Of a stretch of DNA of 64,000 nucleotides, positions 34,913-44,054 are shown piece by piece; within the stretch, counting starts at the first letter, position 1, and every line of letters begins with the position of its first letter. This DNA is from an uncultured Duganella sp. (GTDB taxonomy: Bacteria > Pseudomonadota > Gammaproteobacteria > Burkholderiales > Burkholderiaceae): NCBI GenBank assembly GCA_946482335.1, contig CAMLRG010000004.1, positions 9,331 through 73,330 on the forward strand, in the 5' to 3' direction. The position numbers and the translations under genes are program-made. The notes beneath the pieces are model-generated. The model worked only from the letters and a program-made list of their open reading frames with translations. It did no database searches and had not been told where the DNA came from.

Positions 34913-37276
34913 ATGAAACGCTTTCAAGTAGGTCTTGCCGCATTCTGCCTGACGGCATCGGCTATCGCAGCCGAGCCTTTCGATGACAAGTTCCGCCAGC
35001 TCGATGAGCTGCTGCCTTCCGCCAACCAGTACCGCACCGCCTCCGGCGCGCCCGGCCATGCCTACTGGCAGCAGCGCGCGGACTACACGCTGCGCGTCGC
35101 GCTGGACGAAGCCAAGCGCGCCATCACCGGCAGCGGCCAGGTCACTTACCACAATAATTCGCCGGACACCCTGCACTACCTGTGGCTCCAGTTGGACCAG
35201 AACATCTACCAGCCGGACTCCGACGCCCGCATGACCATGACCGCGCCGTCGCGCGAAGCATGGGGCCGCGCGCGCAGCGATGAGGAAGGCATGAAGTTCG
35301 AAGGCTTGCGCAATATCCTGGCCGGCCGCGATTTCGAAGGCGGCTTCAAGATCGGCGCCGTCAAGGCCGCCAACGGTGCGCCGCTGAAGACCACCATCAA
35401 CCGCACCATGATGCGCATCGACTTGCAGCAGCCGCTCAAGCCGGGCGAGAAATTCAGCTTCACCATCGACTGGTCGTACAAGATCAATGAGCAGAAAGTG
35501 CTGGGCGGCCGCTCGGGCTACGAATACTTCGCCGAGGACAAGAACGCGCTGTTCGAAATCGCCCAATGGTTCCCGCGCATGGCGGCTTATTACGACGTGG
35601 CGGGCTGGCAGCACAAGCAATTCCTCGGTTCGGGCGAGTTCACGCTGGAATTCGGCGACTATGACGTGCAGATCACCGTGCCGGCCGACCACATCGTGGC
35701 CTCCACCGGCGAACTGCAAAACCCGAACGATGTGCTGAGCGCCACCCAGCGCGAGCGCCTGGCCAGGGCCCGCACCAGCAAGACCCCGGTGCTGATCGTG
35801 ACCCAGGCCGAGGCCGAGCAGGCCGAGAAGAACGTGGCCAAGGGCACCAAGACCTGGCACTTCAAGGCGAAGAACGTGCGCGATTTCGCATGGGCTTCCT
35901 CGCGCAAGTTCATCTGGGATGCGCAGGGCTACAAGAAGGATGGCAGCAACCTGATGGCCATGTCCTACTACCCGAAGGAAGGCAATCCGCTGTGGGAGAA
36001 GTATTCGACCGCCGCCATCATCCACACCATCGAGCAGTACAACAAGTACAGCATCGATTACCCCTACCCGGCTGCGATCTCCGTCAACGGTCCGGTTGGC
36101 GGCATGGAGTATCCGATGATCTCGTTTAACGGTCCGCGTCCCGTCAAGGACAAGAAGACCGGCGAAATCACCTACACCAAGCGTGCCAAGTACGGCCTGA
36201 TCGGCGTGGTGATCCACGAAGTGGGCCACAACTACTTCCCGATGATCATCAACAGCGACGAGCGCCAATGGACCTGGATGGACGAAGGCTTGAACACCTT
36301 CGTGCAATCGCTGGCGCAGGAAGCCTGGGAGGACAATTACCCGACCGGCCGCGGCGATCCGCGCTTCATCGTCGACTACATGCGTTCGAAGAACCAGGTG
36401 CCGATCATGACCAACTCGGAGTCGCTGCTCCAGTTCGGCAACAATGCCTACGCCAAGCCTGCCGCCGCCCTGAACATCCTGCGCGAGACGGTGCTGGGCC
36501 GCGAACTGTTCGACCATGCCTTCCGCGAATATTCGCGCCGCTGGAAATTCAAGCGCCCGACACCGGCCGATTTCTTCCGCACCATGGAAGACGCCTCCGG
36601 CACCGACCTTGACTGGTTCTGGCGCGGCTGGTTCTACACCACCGATCCGGTGGACGTGGCGATCGATGGCATCACCGAGTACGGCGTGAGCACGCGCAAC
36701 CCGGAAACCGAGAAAGCCTGGAAGAAGGCGCAGCGCGACAGCCAGCCTGTCTCCATCATCGACCAGCGCAACAAGGGCATGGTGCGCAAGGTGGACGAGC
36801 AGCCGCAGCTCAAGGATTTCTACAACGAGCATGACGACTTCACCGTCACCAACGCCGACCGCAACAAGTACGCCGAGCAGACCGGCGACCTGGAACAGTG
36901 GGAAAAAGACTTGCTGGCCCAGGGCAAGCACCTGTACCTGGTGGACTTCTCGAACGTCGGCGGCCTGGTGACCCCGCTGATCCTGGAAATCGGGCTGAAG
37001 TCGGGCAAGAAGTACATCGAGCGCATTCCTGCCGAAGTGTGGCGCTATTCGCCGAAGAAGGTCACCAAGATCATCGTGACCGACGAGCCGCTGGTCTCGC
37101 TGGTGCATGACCCGTACTGGGAAACCGCCGACATCGACCAGTCCAACAATGCCTGGCCGCGCAAGGTGACGCCGTCGCGCCTGGAATTGTTCAAGGCACG
37201 TCCGCAGGAGAATATGATGAAGGACTTTAATACCCCGCTCAAGAAGAAACAGGACGCGGAAACCGATAGCAAGTGA
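34913..37276 (+). CDS. M1 family zinc metallopeptidase
   Basis: A 787-residue secreted peptidase with a signal peptide (MKRFQVGLAAFCLTASAIAA). The zinc site is HEVGHNYFP (HExxH about 437-441) with the third ligand in WMDEGLNTF (about 460). The substrate-binding GxMEN motif is altered to GGMEYP (about 396). M1 enzymes are aminopeptidases that trim oligopeptides; periplasmic or outer-membrane location is expected. C-terminal residues 560-787 are a charged beta-rich domain. GGGGA precedes the ATG. The stop overlaps the next ATG (TGATG), so it is coupled to the DUF6702-like gene and, through it, to a TonB receptor. Confidence 0.93.
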   Translation: MKRFQVGLAAFCLTASAIAAEPFDDKFRQLDELLPSANQYRTASGAPGHAYWQQRADYTLRVALDEAKRAITGSGQVTYHNNSPDTLHYLWLQLDQNIYQPDSDARMTMTAPSREAWGRARSDEEGMKFEGLRNILAGRDFEGGFKIGAVKAANGAPLKTTINRTMMRIDLQQPLKPGEKFSFTIDWSYKINEQKVLGGRSGYEYFAEDKNALFEIAQWFPRMAAYYDVAGWQHKQFLGSGEFTLEFGDYDVQITVPADHIVASTGELQNPNDVLSATQRERLARARTSKTPVLIVTQAEAEQAEKNVAKGTKTWHFKAKNVRDFAWASSRKFIWDAQGYKKDGSNLMAMSYYPKEGNPLWEKYSTAAIIHTIEQYNKYSIDYPYPAAISVNGPVGGMEYPMISFNGPRPVKDKKTGEITYTKRAKYGLIGVVIHEVGHNYFPMIINSDERQWTWMDEGLNTFVQSLAQEAWEDNYPTGRGDPRFIVDYMRSKNQVPIMTNSESLLQFGNNAYAKPAAALNILRETVLGRELFDHAFREYSRRWKFKRPTPADFFRTMEDASGTDLDWFWRGWFYTTDPVDVAIDGITEYGVSTRNPETEKAWKKAQRDSQPVSIIDQRNKGMVRKVDEQPQLKDFYNEHDDFTVTNADRNKYAEQTGDLEQWEKDLLAQGKHLYLVDFSNVGGLVTPLILEIGLKSGKKYIERIPAEVWRYSPKKVTKIIVTDEPLVSLVHDPYWETADIDQSNNAWPRKVTPSRLELFKARPQENMMKDFNTPLKKKQDAETDSK

Positions 37277-37764
37277 TGGACCGTTTCAAAGCCGCCCTGG
37301 CAGCGGCGCTGCTCTGGTGCAGCGCCGCTGCGCAAGCCCATAATTTCCACGTCGGCTTGACGGAGATCAGCTTCAACCCCAATTCGGGCAGTACGGAAGT
37401 GGTGCATACCTACACGGCACATGATGTGGAGGCGCTGTTGATGAACCTGTACCAGCGCCACTTTGACCTCGGCTTGGAAGAGGACCAGGCCGTGTTCCGC
37501 CGCTACCTCGAAAAGCAATTCCGCATCACTTCCAACGGCAAAGCCTTGCCGCTGCAGTGGGTCGGCCTGCAGGCCAATACCGGCAGCATCGTCGTGTTCC
37601 AGGAAATCGAAAAGACGGTGCTGCCGCCGGGTGCCCTGCTGACCGATGGCGTGCTGACCGACTTCCTGCCGCAGCAGGTGAACAACGTCAACGTCAGCGC
37701 GCCAGGGCGCCCGGCCGCCTCCCTCGTCTTCACCCGCGAACGCCGTGAACAGCCGCTCCCGTAA
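37276..37764 (+). CDS. DUF6702-like secreted protein
   Basis: A 162-residue protein with a signal peptide (to about residue 22, SAAAQA-HNFHVG). The His-rich mature N-terminus HNFHVGLTEISFN and the following beta-strand pattern resemble the DUF6702 family, whose function is unknown. The ATG at 37276 overlaps the peptidase stop by 1 nt, and its 3' end overlaps the TonB receptor gene by 20 nt. Being between a peptidase and a receptor, it may deliver or bind a metal or peptide, but this is only inference. Confidence 0.78.
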   Translation: MDRFKAALAAALLWCSAAAQAHNFHVGLTEISFNPNSGSTEVVHTYTAHDVEALLMNLYQRHFDLGLEEDQAVFRRYLEKQFRITSNGKALPLQWVGLQANTGSIVVFQEIEKTVLPPGALLTDGVLTDFLPQQVNNVNVSAPGRPAASLVFTRERREQPLP

Positions 37765-39751
37765 GCTGGCATTGGCCTGCTTGCTGGCGCCGGCGGCGGC
37801 CTATGCCGACGATCCATTCATGCAGCGCGTCCTGGTCGAGGGCGCGCGCGCCAGCCAGCTTGGCGTCGCCGGCTCGGCCGGCATGGGCAGCGTGTCGCAG
37901 CGCCAGCTCGATGCGCGCACCATTTACCGTCCGGGCGAATTGCTGGAGGCGACGCCCGGCCTGGTGGCCAGCCAGCATAGCGGCGAGGGCAAGGCCAACC
38001 AGTTCTACCTGCGTGGCTTCAACCTGGACCACGGCACCGACTTGCGCACCACGGTCGACGGCATGCCGGTCAACCAGCGCAGCCACGCGCATGGCCAGGG
38101 CTGGACGGACCTGAATTTCATCATCCCCGAACTGGTGGCGCGGCTCGATTACAACAAAGGACCGTATCGCGCGGCCGCCGGCGACTTCTCTTCCGCCGGG
38201 GCGACGGCGGTCAGTTATTCGAGCCGGCTGCCGCAAGACCTGGCCAGCGCCACCGCCGGCCAGGGTGGCTACGGCCGCGCGCTGCTGGCCGCAACGCGCG
38301 AAGGCGGCAGCGACGGCGCCTGGCCGGGCGCCTGGCTGTACGCGTTCGAAACCTCGCACAACGACGGCCCGTTCACGCGCGGCGACAATTACCGCAAGCT
38401 GAACGCCGTCCTGCGTTATAGCCAGGGCTTCGCCAACAATGGCTTCACCGTCACCGCCATGGCCTACCGCGGCGCCTGGCACGCCACCGACCAGATCCCG
38501 CAGCGCGCGGTGGACAGCGGCCTGCTGGGCCGTTTCGACGGCATCGACCTGAGCGACGGCGGCCAGGCCCGCCGCTTCAGCCTGTCCGCCGCCTGGGCCC
38601 GCAGCAGCGGGGAGAGCGCGGCACGCGCCAACGCTTACGTCGTCGCCAACCGGCTGCAGCTATTCTCCAACTTCACCTATTTCCTGGACGACCCGCTGCA
38701 TGGCGACCAGTTCGCCCAGCCGGACCGCCGCGTGACCAGCGGCTTCGAGGCGAGCCATAGCTGGCATGCCCATACGGACGACATGGCCTGGAGCACCACA
38801 CTCGGGCTGCAGGCGCAGAACGACAATATCTTCAACGCCTTGCAGCGCACGCAGGCGCGGCAAGTGCTGGCAACCGTACGCGCCGACCATATCGTCGAAA
38901 CCAGCGCGGCGCTCTACCTCGAGCAGCACCTGAGAGCCACGCCATGGCTGCGCGGGGAGGCCGGCCTGCGCCTGGACCGCTACCGCTTCGCCGTGGGCGC
39001 GGCGCGCGCCGACGCCACGCTCGCCAGCCCGAGCCTCAGCCTGGCGTTCGGGCCATGGCAGCGCACCGAGTTCTACCTCAATGCCGGGCGCGGCTTCCAC
39101 AGCAATGACGCGCGCGGCGTGACGCAGGCGCGCGATCCCGCCACGCCGCTGGCGCGCTCGCACGGGCTGGAATTCGGCCTGCGCAGCGAAGCGGTGAAAG
39201 GCTTGCAGACCGTGCTGGCCGTGTACCGCCTGGACTTCCAATCGGAGCTGGTCTACCTGGGCGATGCCGGCACCACCGAAGCGGGCCATCCGAGCCGGCG
39301 CCACGGCATCGAATTCTCCAATTACTACAAGCCCTTCAAATGGCTGTCGCTGGATGCCGACCTGGCCTTTGCGCGCGGCCGCTTCCGCCAAGGGGCCGCC
39401 GGCCGCATCCCCGGCGCGGTGGAGGGCGTGGCGCAGCTGGCGGCAACCTTCGCGCCGGCCGGCCCCTGGTCCGGCGCCCTGCGCCTGCGCTGGTTCGGCC
39501 CGCGTCCCCTGACCGAAGACAATGCGGTGCGCTCGCAGGCCAGCGCCACCCTCAACGGCCGCCTGGCATACAAGCCGGCCCCCGGCACCACCATCGAGCT
39601 GGAAGGCTTCAACCTTGCCAACCGCCAGGTTTCCGCCATCGACTACTTCTACGAATCGCGCCTGCCAGGCGAGTCCGCGGCGCGCGCCGACATCCACTTC
39701 CACCCGGCCGAAGCCCGCTCTTTCCGCCTCAGCCTGAACCACGCATTCTAA
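37745..39751 (+). CDS. TonB-dependent receptor
   Basis: A 668-residue outer-membrane transporter starting at GTG inside the end of the previous gene; signal peptide to about residue 21 (AAAYA-DDPF). The plug (about 30-160) has GELLEATPGLVASQHSGEGK and RGFNLDHGTDLRTTVDGMPV followed by NQRSHAHGQGWTDLN, a His-containing loop distinctive of one receptor subfamily. A 22-strand-type barrel follows, ending in FRLSLNHAF with the terminal Phe required for outer-membrane assembly. Likely imports a product released by, or a metal linked to, the coupled M1 peptidase. Substrate unknown. Confidence 0.93.
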   Translation: MNSRSRKLALACLLAPAAAYADDPFMQRVLVEGARASQLGVAGSAGMGSVSQRQLDARTIYRPGELLEATPGLVASQHSGEGKANQFYLRGFNLDHGTDLRTTVDGMPVNQRSHAHGQGWTDLNFIIPELVARLDYNKGPYRAAAGDFSSAGATAVSYSSRLPQDLASATAGQGGYGRALLAATREGGSDGAWPGAWLYAFETSHNDGPFTRGDNYRKLNAVLRYSQGFANNGFTVTAMAYRGAWHATDQIPQRAVDSGLLGRFDGIDLSDGGQARRFSLSAAWARSSGESAARANAYVVANRLQLFSNFTYFLDDPLHGDQFAQPDRRVTSGFEASHSWHAHTDDMAWSTTLGLQAQNDNIFNALQRTQARQVLATVRADHIVETSAALYLEQHLRATPWLRGEAGLRLDRYRFAVGAARADATLASPSLSLAFGPWQRTEFYLNAGRGFHSNDARGVTQARDPATPLARSHGLEFGLRSEAVKGLQTVLAVYRLDFQSELVYLGDAGTTEAGHPSRRHGIEFSNYYKPFKWLSLDADLAFARGRFRQGAAGRIPGAVEGVAQLAATFAPAGPWSGALRLRWFGPRPLTEDNAVRSQASATLNGRLAYKPAPGTTIELEGFNLANRQVSAIDYFYESRLPGESAARADIHFHPAEARSFRLSLNHAF

Positions 39752-39764
39752 GTACAATAGGGGC

Positions 39765-40478
39765 ATGATGACGCCCCTGCCCCAATTGATCCACACCCTG
39801 CGCAGCGCCGGCTACGCCCTGCTCAAGCCGGCCGACGTGGCCAGCCTGGCCGGCTGCACGCTGGAAGAATTGAATGCGCTGGTCCCGAGCTGGGACGACC
39901 TGGCCCCGGACAACTACCTGAAAGACGGCGGGCGTTACCGCCGCCGCCGCCATTCCTGCTTCGTGCAGGACGGCCTGGCGCTGGAGCAGACCGCCCACCG
40001 TGCCCACTGGCAGCCGGTCGAGTACAACGCCCTGCATGGCGGCATGCGCCGCCTGTTCGAGCCGATCGCCGCCGCCACCGTGGCCAACCCGGCCTGGCAG
40101 AAACTGGTGGCCGCCATCGGCCAATCCTGCGCCCAGGTGCGCGGCCAGCATCCCTGGTATGTGGAAGCCCACCAGTTCCGTATCGACACCACCGACGGCA
40201 TCGGCCGCCCGACGCCGGAAGGCGCCCACCGGGACGGCGTCGACTTCGTGGCCGTGCTGCTGGTCGGGCGCCACGGCATCAAGGGCGGCGAAACCCGCGT
40301 GTTCGAGGCCGACGGGCCGAACGGCAAGCGCTTCACCATGACCGAACCGTGGACCATGCTGCTGCTGGACGACGCGGCCGTGATCCACGAATCGACCCCG
40401 ATCCAGCCGCTGGCCGTGCACGGCCACCGCGACACCCTGGTCCTGACCTATCGTGCCGGCGGTTTCCAAGGCGGGTAA
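39765..40478 (+). CDS. 2OG-Fe dioxygenase family protein (PF10014 type)
   Basis: A 237-residue cytoplasmic dioxygenase. The iron-binding triad is visible as EGAHRDGVDF (H-x-D, about 158-160) and AVIHESTPI (distal His, about 207), with HRDTLVLTYR supplying the 2-oxoglutarate Arg. Members of this group hydroxylate free amino acids such as isoleucine; the substrate here is not known. TACAAT ends 6 nt before the first ATG, and AGGGG lies close to it, so either a leaderless mRNA or use of the second ATG (39768) is possible. Confidence 0.86.
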   Translation: MMTPLPQLIHTLRSAGYALLKPADVASLAGCTLEELNALVPSWDDLAPDNYLKDGGRYRRRRHSCFVQDGLALEQTAHRAHWQPVEYNALHGGMRRLFEPIAAATVANPAWQKLVAAIGQSCAQVRGQHPWYVEAHQFRIDTTDGIGRPTPEGAHRDGVDFVAVLLVGRHGIKGGETRVFEADGPNGKRFTMTEPWTMLLLDDAAVIHESTPIQPLAVHGHRDTLVLTYRAGGFQGG

Positions 40479-40520
40479 AAAAACGGTATATTCAGCACAC
40501 CCAACCATTTCGGAGGTGTC

Positions 40521-41882
40521 TTGGATCCCAGCTACGATATCGCGCCCGATGAGCTGGAAATACTCATCGTGGAAGACAGTCCGACCCAGGCCGAGCGCCT
40601 GCGCCGGCTGATCCAGTCCTCCGGCTACCACGCCCGGGTGGCGGCCAACGGCAAGCTGGCCCTGGACGCGATCCGCGAACGCAAGCCGCACCTGGTCCTG
40701 TCGGACATCGTGATGCCGGAAATGGATGGCTATGAGCTGTGCCGCGCGGTCAAGGCCGAGCCGGCCCTGCGCGACATCCCGGTCATCCTGGTCACCTCGC
40801 TGACCGACCCCAAGGACATCATCCGCGGCATCGAATGCGGTGCCGACAACTTCATCCGCAAACCCTATGCCGAAGACTACCTGCTGAACCGTATCGGCCA
40901 GATGCTGGTCAACCAGAAACTGCGCAAGAATTCCAGCATGGAAGTCGGTATTGCGCTCTACCTGGGCGACCAGAAACATTTCATCAATGCCGAGCGCCAG
41001 CAAATCCTCGACTTGCTGATCTCAACTTACGAGCAAGCGGTGCAGGTCAACAGCGAATTGCAGGCGCGCGAACGCCAGGTGATCGAGCTGAACATGCGCC
41101 TGGCCCACCATGCCGGCGAGCTGGAAACCATCAACCGCGAAATCGCGCTGAAGAACCTGGAACTGGCGGAAGCGAGCCGCATGAAGTCCGCCTTCATCGC
41201 CAACATGTCGCACGAATTGCGCACGCCGCTCAATGCCATCATCGGCTTTACCGGCGCGCTGCTGATGAAACTGCCCGGCCCGCTGACCGAGGAACAGGAA
41301 CGCCAGCTGACCACCATCCGCTCCAGCGCCCGCCACCTCCTATCGCTGATCAACGACATCCTGGACGTGGCCAAGATCGAGGCCGGCAAGGTCACGCTGT
41401 CGCTGGCGCCCGTGCATTGCCAGCAACTGGTGGGCGAAGTGGCCGACACCCTGCGCCCGCTGGCGGCGCAGAAAGGGCTGCAAGTGCTGGTCGAGGTGCC
41501 GGAGCAGCCGGTGGTGCTGCAAACCGACCGCCGCGCGCTGGCGCAAATCATGATCAACCTGGCCAACAATGCCATCAAGTTCACCGAGAAGGGCATGGTG
41601 AAACTGACGCTGGCCCAGCGCAGCGATGAGGACAATGCGCTGATCACGGAATTCAGCGTGGCCGACAGCGGCAGTGGCATCAAGGAAGAAGACCAGGCCA
41701 AGCTGTTTCAGGCCTTTTCCCAGTTGGACAATACCTCGACCCGGCATGCCGAAGGGGCGGGCCTGGGCCTGTACCTGAGCCAGAACCTGGCCAACCTGCT
41801 GGGCGGCTCCCTGTTCTTCAGCAGCGATTTCGGTAAAGGCAGCACGTTCACGCTCGCGCTCAAATGCCGGCCCGCATCCTGA
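40521..41882 (+). CDS. response regulator-histidine kinase hybrid
   Basis: A 453-residue cytoplasmic protein. The TTG start has GGAGGTG upstream. The N-terminal receiver (about 14-128) has ED, acceptor Asp in LVLSDIVMPEMDG and Lys in IRKPYAED. A coiled linker leads to a histidine kinase: H-box FIANMSHELRTPLNAIIG (His about 231), N-box MINLANNAIKF, G1 DSGSGI and G2 GAGLGLYLS. No transmembrane segment, so it acts on an internal or relayed signal. It overlaps the next response-regulator gene by 19 nt and should phosphorylate it. Confidence 0.92.
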   Translation: MDPSYDIAPDELEILIVEDSPTQAERLRRLIQSSGYHARVAANGKLALDAIRERKPHLVLSDIVMPEMDGYELCRAVKAEPALRDIPVILVTSLTDPKDIIRGIECGADNFIRKPYAEDYLLNRIGQMLVNQKLRKNSSMEVGIALYLGDQKHFINAERQQILDLLISTYEQAVQVNSELQARERQVIELNMRLAHHAGELETINREIALKNLELAEASRMKSAFIANMSHELRTPLNAIIGFTGALLMKLPGPLTEEQERQLTTIRSSARHLLSLINDILDVAKIEAGKVTLSLAPVHCQQLVGEVADTLRPLAAQKGLQVLVEVPEQPVVLQTDRRALAQIMINLANNAIKFTEKGMVKLTLAQRSDEDNALITEFSVADSGSGIKEEDQAKLFQAFSQLDNTSTRHAEGAGLGLYLSQNLANLLGGSLFFSSDFGKGSTFTLALKCRPAS

Positions 41883-42661
41883 TCATCGAAGACAACCAGG
41901 CCAATATGGACCTGGCGACTTTCCTGCTGCAAGCCTTCGGCCACCACCCGCTGGGCGCCACCGATGGGGAAATGGGCGTGGCCCTGGCCCTGCGCGAGAA
42001 ACCGGACCTGATCCTGTGCGACCTGCACCTGCCCAAGCTGGACGGCCACGGCGTGTTGGCGCGGCTGCGTGCCGATCCGGCCACGCGCGACATTCCGATC
42101 CTGGCTTCCAGCGCCCTGCCGGTGACCGATGGCTGTGCCGCCCTGCGCCGCGCCGGCTTTTCAGGCTGCCTGCCCAAGTCGCTGGAGCCGGATGCCCTGC
42201 TGCCCGCCCTGGAAAGCTTCCTGCCCGCCCACTTGCGTTCGGGCACCGCGCCCGCCCCGTCGACACCTGCGCCCGCGAGCGCGCCGGCTACCGCGCCGGC
42301 TCAGGCCCGTGCCCGTGTGCTGCTGCTCGACGCGGCGCCGGAAAATGCCGGCCTGGTGGCCGCCATCCTGGCCCATAGCGGTTACGCGGTCAGCGTCGCA
42401 GCCAACGCCGCGCAAGCCGCCGCACTGCTCGATGGCCAGGCATATGACCTGGTGCTGTGCGACCTGGGCTTGCTGGAGCCTGGCCGTGTTTCCTTCCTGC
42501 GGGATGCGCTCGACCTGGTGCCCGGCCTGCCGGTGCTGCTGGTGCAGCCCGACGATGACGACGACCTGGGCGCGCTGGGCGCGGGGCGGCGGCGCAGCGT
42601 GCTGTCCCATCCGCTCGACCCGCAGGCGCTGGTGGCGGAGATGGCCAGCCTGCTGGCCTAG
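41864..42661 (+). CDS. tandem-receiver response regulator
   Basis: A 265-residue protein of two receiver domains joined by an Ala/Pro linker (about 123-142). The first (about 4-120) is complete: acidic pair in IIEDNQ, acceptor Asp in LILCDLHLPKLDG and Lys in LPKSLEP. The second (about 145-263) keeps the Asp (LVLCDLGLLEPG) but has lost the second acid and the conserved Lys (LSHPLDP), so it is probably a pseudo-receiver. It has no output domain and likely relays phosphate or binds partners of the kinase encoded just upstream. Confidence 0.88.
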   Translation: MPARILIIEDNQANMDLATFLLQAFGHHPLGATDGEMGVALALREKPDLILCDLHLPKLDGHGVLARLRADPATRDIPILASSALPVTDGCAALRRAGFSGCLPKSLEPDALLPALESFLPAHLRSGTAPAPSTPAPASAPATAPAQARARVLLLDAAPENAGLVAAILAHSGYAVSVAANAAQAAALLDGQAYDLVLCDLGLLEPGRVSFLRDALDLVPGLPVLLVQPDDDDDLGALGAGRRRSVLSHPLDPQALVAEMASLLA

Positions 42662-42771
42662 CTCAGCAGCAGCCAGCCCAGCGCGACCAGGCTGAGCGCC
42701 GCAGCCAGCAAGGCCGTCGTGTTTTCCGAGCGCTCGTCGTCGCTGATCATCTTCCAGAGGAACTTCAGCAT
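42658..42771 (-). CDS. 37-residue membrane microprotein
   Basis: Reads MLKFLWKMISDDERSENTTA followed by a hydrophobic helix (about 20-36, LLAAALSLVALGWLLL). AGGAGG lies 5 nt before the ATG (42771), an excellent ribosome-binding site, and the gene starts 22 nt after the DUF1501 stop on the same strand, so it is the third gene of that operon. Its stop shares CTAG with the convergent response-regulator gene. Function unknown; possibly a small subunit or regulator of a membrane complex. Confidence 0.68.
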   Translation of the reverse strand: MLKFLWKMISDDERSENTTALLAAALSLVALGWLLLS

Positions 42772-42793
42772 CGCTGCCTCCTCGCCTGAGGGT

Positions 42794-44038
42794 TCACACC
42801 AGTTTCAACCCCGGCCCTGCCGGCAGGTTGGGGAACGTGCGCGCCAGTGCGCTGGCATCGAGCCGCAGGTGGCGCTCCGCCACATGTGCCAGCACATGGC
42901 GGAAATCGGTGGTCACGGGCAGGTCGCGCCCGTCATTCAGCTGGGCATCGGCCAAGCCCTTCCATTCGCCCGCCACCTGGCCGCCCTGGACCTTGCCGCC
43001 CAGCAGCCACATGGCGTTGCCATGGCCATGGTCGGTGCCGCGGTTGCCGTTCTCGCGCGCGGTGCGGCCGAATTCGGACATCACCACGATCACGGTATCA
43101 TCAAATAGCGGACCAAGGCGCTGCGCCAGGGTGGCCAAGCCCTGCCCCACAGGTTGCAGGCGGCTGGCCAGCTGGCCGCTGCCGGCGCCCTGGTTGGCGT
43201 GGGTATCCCAGCCGCCCAGCGCGATGAACGCCAGCTGGATGTTCGGGTTGTTGCGCATCAGCGTGGCCAGGCGGCCGGCGTCGTCGGGGAAGCCGTTGGG
43301 CAAGGGCGCGCCATTGTCGGCCGCCTGCATCTCCGACATCATGCCGCTGTTGGCGGCAGCCATCACTTCCTCGTGCGCCTTGCGCCCATCCATATACGTC
43401 TTGCCGAAGCGCTCATGGCCGGCGTAGAGCTGGTCGAACGCATTCGCGATCTGCGGCCGGTCCAGCGGGGTGGCGCGGGTGCCGGCGGGGCCGTTGGCCA
43501 GGTTGGTGGCCGGCAGCGCACCGGACAGGATGCGCGGCATCACCGGGCCGATGCCGAGCGCGCGGGTCGGCGTGGTGGCGCCCGGCAGGGTGCCGAGCAA
43601 GCGGTTCATCCACCCATCCTGGGTGCTCTTCACGCCGGGCGTGCCCGATTCCATATAGTCTTGCGCATCGAAGTGGGAGCGGCTGGCGTCGGGCGAGCCG
43701 CTGGCATGCACGAAGGCCAGCTTCTTTTGCTCCCACAGCGGCAGCAGCGGCGCCAGTGCCGGGTGCAGGCCGAAATAGCCGTCCAGGTTCAGGGCCCCCT
43801 CCTCCGCGCCCGGTTTGGCCAGCGCGATATTCGGCCGCAGGCGCGCGTACTCGGCATCGGCCACCGGGGCCACCACGTTCATGCCGTCGACCGCGCCGCG
43901 CAGCATGACCACGATCAGCTTCCTGGCGGTGGGCGAACCGCTGCCGGGGGCCAGGGTGGCGGCCCAGGCGTGCGGGCCCAGCGGCAGCAGCAGGCCGGCG
44001 CCGGCGGCACAGGCGTTCAGGAATTGGCGTCGTTGCAT
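42794..44038 (-). CDS. DUF1501 domain-containing secreted protein
   Basis: A 414-residue protein of the alkaline-phosphatase-like DUF1501 family. A Tat-like signal peptide (MQRRQFLNACAAGAGLLLPL) suggests folded export. Family features include LIVVMLRGAVDGMNVVAP, SRSHFDAQDYMESG, GWDTHANQG and MSEFGRTARENGNRGTDHGH. DUF1501 genes almost always follow DUF1800 genes, as here, but the biochemical function is not established. It lies 16 nt after DUF1800 and is followed by a microprotein gene. Confidence 0.93.
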   Translation of the reverse strand: MQRRQFLNACAAGAGLLLPLGPHAWAATLAPGSGSPTARKLIVVMLRGAVDGMNVVAPVADAEYARLRPNIALAKPGAEEGALNLDGYFGLHPALAPLLPLWEQKKLAFVHASGSPDASRSHFDAQDYMESGTPGVKSTQDGWMNRLLGTLPGATTPTRALGIGPVMPRILSGALPATNLANGPAGTRATPLDRPQIANAFDQLYAGHERFGKTYMDGRKAHEEVMAAANSGMMSEMQAADNGAPLPNGFPDDAGRLATLMRNNPNIQLAFIALGGWDTHANQGAGSGQLASRLQPVGQGLATLAQRLGPLFDDTVIVVMSEFGRTARENGNRGTDHGHGNAMWLLGGKVQGGQVAGEWKGLADAQLNDGRDLPVTTDFRHVLAHVAERHLRLDASALARTFPNLPAGPGLKLV

Positions 44039-44054
44039 GGTTGGCGCTCCCTGC

